Below the pieces are notes generated by a model, which worked only from the letters and a program-made list of their open reading frames with translations, made no database searches and had not been told where the DNA came from. DNA of 56,219 bases, taken from contig JBGPHC010000029.1 in the NCBI GenBank assembly GCA_041484195.1, forward strand, positions 1-56,219, in the 5' to 3' direction. This stretch comes from PSRI01 sp041484195. GTDB taxonomy: Bacteria; Bacteroidota; Bacteroidia; Chitinophagales; Chitinophagaceae. Shown one piece after another: positions 24,502 through 32,475 of this stretch (position 1 is its first letter; each line of letters starts with the position of its first letter). The position numbers were made by a program, and so were the translations under genes.

Positions 24502-25695
24502 ATGAGAATAGCCGCACTCAAGGTCCTGGTGTTTATTACGCTCCTGTTTCCATTATTCATCTGGGCCCAATCTCCGAGGCGCGCTCGTGATCTGGGCATT
24601 CTCTTCGATGGAAGGGCCGGCCATTTTAATGCCATCACAGATGTGCCCGGTGTGGAAGTGGGGCATACTACCCTGATAGAAGGAGAAGGTCCTCTCATAA
24701 AAGGGAAGGGCCCCGTGAGAACGGGTGTTACGGTATTACTTCCCCGGGCTATGAAATTTGACCCTGTGTTTGCAAACTGGTACACATTGAACGGGAATGG
24801 AGACATGACAGGGACTCACTGGATCACGGAAAGCGGATTTCTTGAAACGCCCATTCTCATCACCAATACCGGCAGTGTTGGCATTGTGCGCGATGCGGCC
24901 TGGCAGTGGATGGACCAGCACCATTATTATTCAGCATTCGGAAATGATTTTTGGTATGCCTATCCCGTAGTGGCGGAAACATGGGATGGATTCATGAACG
25001 ATATCAATGGAGAGCATGTGAAAAAGGAGGATGTATTTGCGGCATTCGATAATGCAAAAGGAGGGGTTGTGGCAGAAGGATCCGTGGGAGGTGGCACGGG
25101 TATGATATGCTATTCATTCAAGGGTGGCATAGGAACTGCATCGAGAGTATTACCAAAATCGCAGGGAGGGTATACGGTGGGGGTGCTGGTGCAATGCAAT
25201 CATGGAAGCAGGTATCAATTGACGATAGCCGGAGTGCCAGTGGGTAAAGAACTTCAAGACACACTGGGCCTGATCCTTGACGGAAAACCCGTGGGTATTT
25301 CAAGCGCTCCCCGGCAGGAGACGGGCTCCATCATTGTGGTGGTGGCAACCGATGCACCCCTGCTCCCAAACCAGTTGAAAAGGATTGCCCAGCGGGTTCC
25401 ATTGGGAATTACCAGAACTGGAGGAATTGGCGGAAATGGATCAGGAGATATATTTATTGCATTTTCAACAGCCAACCCCGAGGCCTTTAGCAATGACAGT
25501 GTTTCCACAGTAAGTTTTTTACCCAATGACCTGATAAATCCACTCTTTGAAGCCACCATACAGGCAACGGAGGAATCCATTATCAACGCCCTTGTGGCGG
25601 GCAAAACTATGTCGGGTATTAACGGGAATAAAGTGTTTGGGATGCCTGTTGAAACGGTATTGAAAATCCTGAAAAAATTTAACAGGATAAAATAA
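24502..25695 (+). CDS. P1-family (DmpA-like) aminopeptidase, exported
   Basis: This 397-residue member of the DmpA/P1 self-processing hydrolases acts as an aminopeptidase or D-esterase. ATG 24502 starts a signal peptide (MRIAALKVLVFITLLFPLFIWAQ). The N-terminal DLGILFDGRAGHFNAITDVP and VEVGHTT are family hallmarks. The autocleavage site is the Gly-Ser of GGNGSGDIF, which makes that Ser the nucleophile of the beta chain. It starts 108 bp after the M28 gene on the same strand, giving three successive exported amide/peptide hydrolases. Confidence 0.9.
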   Translation: MRIAALKVLVFITLLFPLFIWAQSPRRARDLGILFDGRAGHFNAITDVPGVEVGHTTLIEGEGPLIKGKGPVRTGVTVLLPRAMKFDPVFANWYTLNGNGDMTGTHWITESGFLETPILITNTGSVGIVRDAAWQWMDQHHYYSAFGNDFWYAYPVVAETWDGFMNDINGEHVKKEDVFAAFDNAKGGVVAEGSVGGGTGMICYSFKGGIGTASRVLPKSQGGYTVGVLVQCNHGSRYQLTIAGVPVGKELQDTLGLILDGKPVGISSAPRQETGSIIVVVATDAPLLPNQLKRIAQRVPLGITRTGGIGGNGSGDIFIAFSTANPEAFSNDSVSTVSFLPNDLINPLFEATIQATEESIINALVAGKTMSGINGNKVFGMPVETVLKILKKFNRIK

Positions 25696-25771
25696 TTTGA
25701 GCACTTAGGGGACCGGCATTCTATTTTTCTTGCACTGTATTTGAGGCATTTGCTAAATTGCAGACCCCACT

Positions 25772-27811
25772 ATGGCATTCAAACTACATTCAGACTATTC
25801 TCCTGCGGGCGATCAGCCCGAAGCTATCCAGCAACTGACGGAAGGCATTATACAAGGAGAAAAATACCAGACCCTGTTGGGCGTAACAGGCTCGGGCAAA
25901 ACTTTTACCATTGCCAACCTGATCCAGAACATTCAGCGGCCAACTTTGGTTCTTACTCATAACAAGACACTCGTGGCCCAATTGTATGGAGAGTTCAAGC
26001 AATTCTTTCCCGAAAATGCTGTGGGGTATTTTGTTTCTTACTACGACTATTATCAGCCTGAGGCTTATATGCCCGTGAGCGATACTTATATAGAAAAGGA
26101 CCTTTCCATCAATGAAGAACTCGATAAGCTGCGACTGCAGGCCACTTCGGAATTGCTCAGTGGAAGGAGGGATATCATAGTAGTGGCCTCTGTAAGTTGC
26201 ATATACGGTATTGGTAATCCCACTGAATTTGAAAATGGGATCATCCGGATCCGCCGCGGAGAGACAATCAGCAGGCAGGCCTTCCTGCATGCACTGGTAA
26301 ACTCCTTGTATAACCGAAGCCAGGTGGATTTTACCCGTGGCACTTTCCGGGTAAAAGGCGATACGGTAGATATCAACCTGCCTTATCTGGATACAGGCTA
26401 CCGTATCAGTTTTTTTGGAGACGAAATTGAATCCATTGAAACCCTCGAAATCACAAGTGGCAAACGCATTTCAACGGTGGAAGACGCGGCCATTTTTCCC
26501 GCGAATCTCTACCTGGCGCCGAGGGACATGATGCAGGAAATCCTCGCCGAAATCCAGGATGAGATGTCCAGACAGGTAGAATATTTTAAGTCCACCGGTA
26601 AGTATATCGAAGCTCAGCGTTTGAGCGAAAGAGTGAATTATGATGTTGAAATGATTCGCGAATTAGGCTACTGCAATGGCGTGGAAAACTATTCCCGGTT
26701 TTTTGACCGCCGTGCTCCGGGAACCAGGCCCTTCTGTCTCCTGGATTATTTTCCAAAGGATTTTTTATGTGTGATAGATGAAAGTCACCAAACCATTCCC
26801 CAGGTAAGCGGTATGTATGGTGGGGACAGGAGCCGCAAGCTCGTTTTGGTTGACTACGGTTTTCGCTTACCCTCGGCCCTGGACAACCGTCCCTTGAATT
26901 TCCATGAATTTGAATCCATGCTCAACCAGACGATTTTCGTATCCGCGACACCGGGAGACTTTGAACTGGAAAAAACGGGAGGCGTGGTAGTAGAGCAGGT
27001 GGTTCGCCCAACGGGTCTGCTCGATCCCCCCATTGAGATCAGGCCGAGTACCAACCAGATAGATGACCTTTTGGACGAGATTGATAAGAGAATTAAGAAA
27101 GGCGACCGGGTGCTTGTGACCACACTCACCAAACGCATGGCCGAAGAAATGGATAAATATCTGCACCGCATCAATATCAAATCCAAATATATTCATAGCG
27201 AAGTGGATACCCTTGAAAGAGTGGAGATCCTGCGCCAGTTGCGGCTCGGGGAAATTGACGTGCTGGTGGGCGTAAACCTGTTGCGCGAAGGGCTTGATCT
27301 CCCTGAAGTATCCCTTGTAGCGATCCTGGATGCTGACAAAGAGGGATTTCTTCGCAACGAAAGATCCCTGACCCAGACGGCCGGACGAGCTGCCAGAAAT
27401 GTGGATGGCCTGGTGATTTTTTATGCCGACAACATGACTGAGAGCATGCAGCGCACTATTGACGAAACCAGCCGGAGAAGGGAAAAGCAGATCGCATATA
27501 ATATAGAACATAACATCACTCCAAGAACGGTGAAGAAGAGCAAAGAACAGGTTTTTGCCCAAACATCGGTATTGGATGTAAAGGGCTATGATCCCCGGAA
27601 TCCTTATGCACTGGCCCCTGACGAAGAGCTCGTATCCGTGGCAGCCGAAGAAACCGAAGAGTATAAAACCATTCCTCAACTGGAAAAGAGCATCTCCAAA
27701 ACCAAAAAAGAAATGGAGAAAGCCGCCAGGGACCTCGATTTTATGGAAGCTGCCAGGCTCAGAGACGAAATGTTCTCCCTGAAGAAATTGCTAGAATCCA
27801 TGAAGAAATGA
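25772..27811 (+). CDS. uvrB: excinuclease ABC subunit UvrB
   Basis: UvrB (679 residues) is the damage-verifying helicase-like subunit of nucleotide excision repair. Walker A GVTGSGKT is at 37-44. The DNA-wedging beta-hairpin is YYDYYQPEAY near 92-101, the DEAD-like box is in CVIDESHQTIPQV, helicase motif VI is in QTAGRAARNV, and the C-terminal UVR motif that contacts UvrC is at about 635-670. Sequence and length are normal. The ATG lies 12 bp after TAAATTG, which may be a -7 variant. Confidence 0.97.
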   Translation: MAFKLHSDYSPAGDQPEAIQQLTEGIIQGEKYQTLLGVTGSGKTFTIANLIQNIQRPTLVLTHNKTLVAQLYGEFKQFFPENAVGYFVSYYDYYQPEAYMPVSDTYIEKDLSINEELDKLRLQATSELLSGRRDIIVVASVSCIYGIGNPTEFENGIIRIRRGETISRQAFLHALVNSLYNRSQVDFTRGTFRVKGDTVDINLPYLDTGYRISFFGDEIESIETLEITSGKRISTVEDAAIFPANLYLAPRDMMQEILAEIQDEMSRQVEYFKSTGKYIEAQRLSERVNYDVEMIRELGYCNGVENYSRFFDRRAPGTRPFCLLDYFPKDFLCVIDESHQTIPQVSGMYGGDRSRKLVLVDYGFRLPSALDNRPLNFHEFESMLNQTIFVSATPGDFELEKTGGVVVEQVVRPTGLLDPPIEIRPSTNQIDDLLDEIDKRIKKGDRVLVTTLTKRMAEEMDKYLHRINIKSKYIHSEVDTLERVEILRQLRLGEIDVLVGVNLLREGLDLPEVSLVAILDADKEGFLRNERSLTQTAGRAARNVDGLVIFYADNMTESMQRTIDETSRRREKQIAYNIEHNITPRTVKKSKEQVFAQTSVLDVKGYDPRNPYALAPDEELVSVAAEETEEYKTIPQLEKSISKTKKEMEKAARDLDFMEAARLRDEMFSLKKLLESMKK

Positions 27812-27859
27812 TTTTACCCCGACATTGAAAGGGTCACTAAATTTTTTTATATTCAGGCT

Positions 27860-28600
27860 ATGGTAACCATAGCACTCTATAACCTGAAGGGCGGAGTGGG
27901 CAAGACGGCTTCCTGCGTAAATTTCGCCTACCTGGCCTCGAAAGATGGGTACAAGACATTATTGTGGGATATCGATCCCCAGGGTTCTACCAGTTTTTAT
28001 TACCAGGTGAAACCCAAATACAAGGGGATCAGGAAATTGATGACCCGCGATGCCAATCTCGAAGAAGGCATCATGAGTACCTCCTACGAAAACCTCGACA
28101 TCATACCAGCCGATCATTCCGCCAGGAGCTTTGACATTATGATGGATGAGATGAAATCTTCCAAAAAAAGATTGAAAGGGATTATACAACAACTGAGTGA
28201 TGAATATGATTTCGTATTTATTGACTGTCCACCCGGATTTTCGGTATTGGCGGAAAATATTTCCAATGCCGCGGATATCATGCTGATGCCTGTGATACCT
28301 ACTACGCTATCCGTGCGCACCTATCATATGGTCAAAGACTATTACAAGGAAAAAGACATTGACCTTTCCAAATTAATGTGCTTTTTCACAATGGTTGATC
28401 TCCGCAAGAATATGCACAATGAGATCATGGAAGATCTGTATAAGGACAAAAGATTTTTTGAAAACTATATCCCCTATCTCTCCGACGTTGAAAAAATGGG
28501 AATACACCGGGCCCCTCTCGAAGAATTTGCAAAATCCAGCTATGCTGCCCAATGTTATCGCGACCTTTGGACCGAAATCAAGGAAGGAGTATTGGAATAA
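27860..28600 (+). CDS. ParA-family ATPase
   Basis: This 246-residue Walker-type ATPase of the ParA/MinD superfamily has the deviant Walker A KGGVGKT near residues 10-16, switch I DIDPQGS near 39-45 and Walker B FVFIDCPPG near 117. There is no ParB gene or parS-like repeat beside it, so it may be an orphan positioning ATPase and not the chromosome ParA. It sits between uvrB (48 bp upstream) and an esterase-like gene (57 bp downstream). Confidence 0.9.
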   Translation: MVTIALYNLKGGVGKTASCVNFAYLASKDGYKTLLWDIDPQGSTSFYYQVKPKYKGIRKLMTRDANLEEGIMSTSYENLDIIPADHSARSFDIMMDEMKSSKKRLKGIIQQLSDEYDFVFIDCPPGFSVLAENISNAADIMLMPVIPTTLSVRTYHMVKDYYKEKDIDLSKLMCFFTMVDLRKNMHNEIMEDLYKDKRFFENYIPYLSDVEKMGIHRAPLEEFAKSSYAAQCYRDLWTEIKEGVLE

Positions 28601-28657
28601 ATCGGTAAGGGCGTGATCCTTCACGGGTATCAAAAATCCGTTCACAAAAATTCCTAC

Positions 28658-29386
28658 ATGAATAAAGAAACTTCTTCCTGGTATAGCCAGTCTCTGGGAA
28701 AGGAAATGCCGATTGCCACTTATGGACATCATGGATTCGCTTTATTGCTCGTGCCAACTGCCGCCGCCGATTACCTGGAATATGAAAGATTTCAACTGAT
28801 CGATGCAATTGCGCCTTTTATTGATTCCGACAAAATAAAAGTGTTTTCCATCGACAGTATCAATAATGAGAGCTGGCTGAATCAGGAAATGCAGGGTGAG
28901 CAAAAGATCCTCCGCCATAATCAGTTCAACCAATATGTTTTTGATCAGGTAATTCCTTATATCAAAACCAACACTTCGGATGAAACTCCTGTGATTTGCA
29001 GTGGCGCATCCTTTAGAGCATTGCATGCCATGAATTTGTTTCTCAAAAGGCCGGACCTGATCAATGGAACTATTTCCACGAGTGAGGTATATGATCTTAC
29101 GGAATGCAGCAAGGGTTATTTCAATGAAGATGTATATTTCAGCTCGCCGATCCATTATATTTCAAACCTTACAGACGAATGGTATGTCAGCCGCATTCGT
29201 AAAGGATGGATAATAATTGCTACAGGCAGCGGCGCTTGTGAAGATCCGCAAGCCAATAAGCGGTTCTCAGCCGTCCTGCATAAAAAGGGCATCCCTCATG
29301 AGATGGATTTGTGGGGGACTGATATCACCCATGACTGGCCTACCTGCAGAAAAATGCTTCCTCATTTCCCGGGCCCGGGATTCTGA
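28658..29386 (+). CDS. esterase-like alpha/beta-hydrolase with altered GxSxG motif
   Basis: The 242-residue protein has the layout of the COG4947-type esterase family, including EVYDLTECSKGYFNEDVYF, SPIHYISNL, a C-terminal HKKGIPHEMDLWG and the catalytic-His region HDWPTCRKMLPHF. The nucleophile elbow reads CSGASFRALHA, so the usual GxSxG (typically GCSMGGYHA) is GxSxR. The Ser remains but the second Gly is Arg, which should affect the elbow. It may be a divergent or inactive relative. No signal peptide. polA begins 25 bp downstream. Confidence 0.7.
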   Translation: MNKETSSWYSQSLGKEMPIATYGHHGFALLLVPTAAADYLEYERFQLIDAIAPFIDSDKIKVFSIDSINNESWLNQEMQGEQKILRHNQFNQYVFDQVIPYIKTNTSDETPVICSGASFRALHAMNLFLKRPDLINGTISTSEVYDLTECSKGYFNEDVYFSSPIHYISNLTDEWYVSRIRKGWIIIATGSGACEDPQANKRFSAVLHKKGIPHEMDLWGTDITHDWPTCRKMLPHFPGPGF

Positions 29387-29411
29387 AAATACAATTGACT
29401 ATCTTAGCAGC

Positions 29412-32288
29412 ATGGGCAAAAAGCTATTTTTATTGGACGCATTGGCGCTCGTATTCCGGGCCTATTATGCGCTTATCCGTAATCCGAGGATCACATCAAA
29501 GGGCCGCAATACCAACGCTCAATTTGGATTCACCAATACCCTGGTAGAGCTCATCAACAACCAAAAGCCTTCGCATATGGCCGTGTGTTTTGATACACAA
29601 GCGCCAACTGAAAGACATATTGAATTCGAAGACTATAAAGCCCAGCGCCAGGAAGCTCCGGAAGATCTGCTGAGCGCCTTGCCGGATATCAAGAGGATTA
29701 TTGCAGGTTTTAATATCCCCATCATTGAAAAAGACGGATATGAAGCCGATGATATTATTGGAACGCTCAGCAAACAGGCCTCAGCAGCAGGATATGATGT
29801 TTATATGGTCACTCCTGACAAGGATTATGGCCAACTGGTAAACGATCATGTGAAGATTTATAAACCCGGTTACCAGGGTGGAGATGTTGAAATATTGGGC
29901 CCGGCAGAAGTCTGTGAAAAATGGCAAATCCCGGACGTCAGCAAAGTGATTGATATTTTGGGATTGATGGGCGATAAAGTGGATAATATTCCGGGAATTC
30001 CCGGAGTAGGAGAAAAGACCGCCGCGAAACTGATAGCCGATTATGGTTCTTTGGAAGGAGTGATTCAAAACGCCGATCAGATAAAAGGAGCTTTGGGAGA
30101 GAAAGTGAGAAATAATGTGGATCGCGCGATCCTGAGTAAGAAACTTGCCACCATCATCACCAATGTTCCATGTGATTTCCATGAAGAAGATTTCAAATTG
30201 AAAGACTGGAACAAAGATTTGTTGAAAGAGGTTTTTGCGGAACTGGAATTCAAGACACTTGGAAAAAGGATATTGGGAGATGATTTCAATGTATTCAAAG
30301 TTGCCCCGCAGGCCGTACAGACTGACCTTTTCGGAGCTGTGACTACAGATAAACCTGCAGGCAGAAGACAGAAAATAGAAAATAAACCCGGTCCCGAAGA
30401 AGCTTCGTCAACCGGAGAGGATTCCGAAATTTCCCTTTCTTCCAGCGAAGGAAATGGACTGCATACAGACAAGAATATTCATAATACAGAACATCATTAT
30501 GAAGCGGTGCAGGGTGAGAATGAGATTAAGAAATTGGTGGAATTATTGAGCAGGCATACTGAGATTTGTTTCGATACCGAAACGACCAATATTGACCCGA
30601 ATAACGCAGAGTTAGTGGGAATGAGTTTTTCAGTCCGACCCCGAGAAGCCTGGTATATACCTTGTCCCCCTGACCTCAAGACCACAGAAAAGATATTATC
30701 CCATTTCCAAACTTTGTTCAGCGATCCAGCAAAAACCTGGATTGGACATAATATAAAATACGACATGCTCGTATTGAAATGGTATGGAATTGAACTCAGG
30801 GGAAATGTATTCGATACCCTGCTGGCACACTATGTCATCGAGCCTGATGGCAAAAGAGGCATGGACCTGCTCAGTGCCCAATATCTTGGCTACGAACCAG
30901 TACATATTGAAGAGCTGATTGGAAAGAAAGGAAAGACCCAGGGTACCATGCGTGATGTGGAATTGGAAAAGATCAAGGAGTACGCGGCGGAAGATGCTGA
31001 CATTACCCTGCAATTGAAAAATGCCCTGCTTCCTCAGCTAAAGAAAAAAGAAGTTGAAAGGGTTTTTTATGAAGTTGAGAATCCACTGGTGAAAGTTCTG
31101 GCCGATATGGAGTTTGAGGGAGTGAAGATCGACACCGCGTTCCTTCATGAGTATTCTGTTCAACTGGACAAAGAAGCCAAACAGGCTGAAGAGAATGTTT
31201 ATAGGCAGGCCGGAGTCAGGTTCAATCTTGCATCACCCAAACAATTGGGAGAAGTCTTGTTTGAGAAACTGGAATTGGATCCCAAAGCCAAAAAAACAAA
31301 GACAGGGCAATATGCAACCGGAGAGGATGTGCTGTTGAAGCTTTCACATGGTAACAAGATAGTGGAGGATATTCTCGCTTACCGTGAGCTCACTAAATTA
31401 AAATCCACCTATGTAGATGCCTTGCCTCAGATGGTGAATCCCAAAACGGGCCGGGTTCATACCAGTTATGCGCAGGCGGTGGCGGTTACGGGAAGACTGG
31501 CGAGCAATAATCCAAATTTGCAAAACATACCTGTCAGGACTGAGAGAGGGAGGGAAATCAGGAAGGCCTTTGTGCCCAGGGATCGTGACCATGTATTACT
31601 CTCTGCAGACTATTCACAGATTGAATTGCGTATAGTGGCTGCTATGAGTGGTGATCCGGCCATGTGCGAAGCATTCATACTCGGAAAAGACATACATGCT
31701 GCTACGGCTTCAAAAGTTTACAATGTTGAGGAGTCAGCGGTAACAAAGGAGATGCGTTATAAGGCCAAGAGTGTGAATTTTGGTATCATATATGGGCAGG
31801 GCGCATTCGGGTTGGCTGATAATTTGGGAATAAGCCGTGCAGAAGCGAAAGAGATCATCGAAAATTATAAAAAGCAGTTCGCCAATATTCAGAAGTATAT
31901 GGATGATACCATCAATTTTGCGCGGGAACACGGGTATGTAGAAACCCTGATGGGACGCAAGCGCTGGCTGAGGGATATAAATTCATCCAATTTTACGGTA
32001 CGCGGGTTTGCGGAGCGGAATGCCATCAATTCTCCCATACAGGGAACTGCTGCAGATATGATCAAGCTTGCCATGAACAAAATACAGCCGGCCTTGAAAA
32101 AAGCAAAAATGCATAGTAAGATGATTTTGCAGGTTCATGACGAATTGGTATTTGACGCCGTTAAATCCGAAGTAATTGATTTGAAGCCCCTGGTTATTGA
32201 ATGCATGCAGTCAGCCCTTCCATTACCTAACGAGGTTCCAGTGGTGGCCGAGGCCGGAGTAGGTGACAATTGGCTGGAAGCGCATTAA
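29412..32288 (+). CDS. polA: DNA polymerase I
   Basis: PolA (958 residues) fills gaps and removes RNA primers. I chose ATG 29412 (MGKKLFLLDALALVFRAYYA), the usual start of the 5'-3' exonuclease domain; the frame upstream is a shadow of the esterase gene. The order is a FEN-like 5' nuclease (about 1-300), an acidic linker, a 3'-5' exonuclease domain (FDTETTNIDP with DTE, plus EDADITLQL, both keeping proofreading acids) and the family A polymerase with motif A DYSQIELRI, finger RYKAKSVNFGIIYG and motif C VHDELVFD. The proofreading site looks intact. Confidence 0.97.
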   Translation: MGKKLFLLDALALVFRAYYALIRNPRITSKGRNTNAQFGFTNTLVELINNQKPSHMAVCFDTQAPTERHIEFEDYKAQRQEAPEDLLSALPDIKRIIAGFNIPIIEKDGYEADDIIGTLSKQASAAGYDVYMVTPDKDYGQLVNDHVKIYKPGYQGGDVEILGPAEVCEKWQIPDVSKVIDILGLMGDKVDNIPGIPGVGEKTAAKLIADYGSLEGVIQNADQIKGALGEKVRNNVDRAILSKKLATIITNVPCDFHEEDFKLKDWNKDLLKEVFAELEFKTLGKRILGDDFNVFKVAPQAVQTDLFGAVTTDKPAGRRQKIENKPGPEEASSTGEDSEISLSSSEGNGLHTDKNIHNTEHHYEAVQGENEIKKLVELLSRHTEICFDTETTNIDPNNAELVGMSFSVRPREAWYIPCPPDLKTTEKILSHFQTLFSDPAKTWIGHNIKYDMLVLKWYGIELRGNVFDTLLAHYVIEPDGKRGMDLLSAQYLGYEPVHIEELIGKKGKTQGTMRDVELEKIKEYAAEDADITLQLKNALLPQLKKKEVERVFYEVENPLVKVLADMEFEGVKIDTAFLHEYSVQLDKEAKQAEENVYRQAGVRFNLASPKQLGEVLFEKLELDPKAKKTKTGQYATGEDVLLKLSHGNKIVEDILAYRELTKLKSTYVDALPQMVNPKTGRVHTSYAQAVAVTGRLASNNPNLQNIPVRTERGREIRKAFVPRDRDHVLLSADYSQIELRIVAAMSGDPAMCEAFILGKDIHAATASKVYNVEESAVTKEMRYKAKSVNFGIIYGQGAFGLADNLGISRAEAKEIIENYKKQFANIQKYMDDTINFAREHGYVETLMGRKRWLRDINSSNFTVRGFAERNAINSPIQGTAADMIKLAMNKIQPALKKAKMHSKMILQVHDELVFDAVKSEVIDLKPLVIECMQSALPLPNEVPVVAEAGVGDNWLEAH

Positions 32289-32475
32289 TAAATCTGACCG
32301 GGTAATTCCTTATTGCCAGATTCTCCCATCTAAATTCTGTCACACTCCCGCATCAGTCTGACCTGACTGGTATTTGATCTAAAATATATTAGCATTTCCT
32401 TTGCAAACCTTTGGCAAAATTAACAGTCTATCACTATGAAAGGAATGGAGTTTTATTACTTTTAATAGGACAAGC

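Noticed and set aside
27860..28600. A chromosome or plasmid partition locus
   Set aside because: Only a ParA-like ATPase is present, without ParB or parS-type repeats nearby.
29217..29411. N-terminal extension of polA upstream of 29412
   Set aside because: It overlaps the esterase gene in another frame and does not resemble PolA; the true start MGKKLFLLDALAL fits the family.
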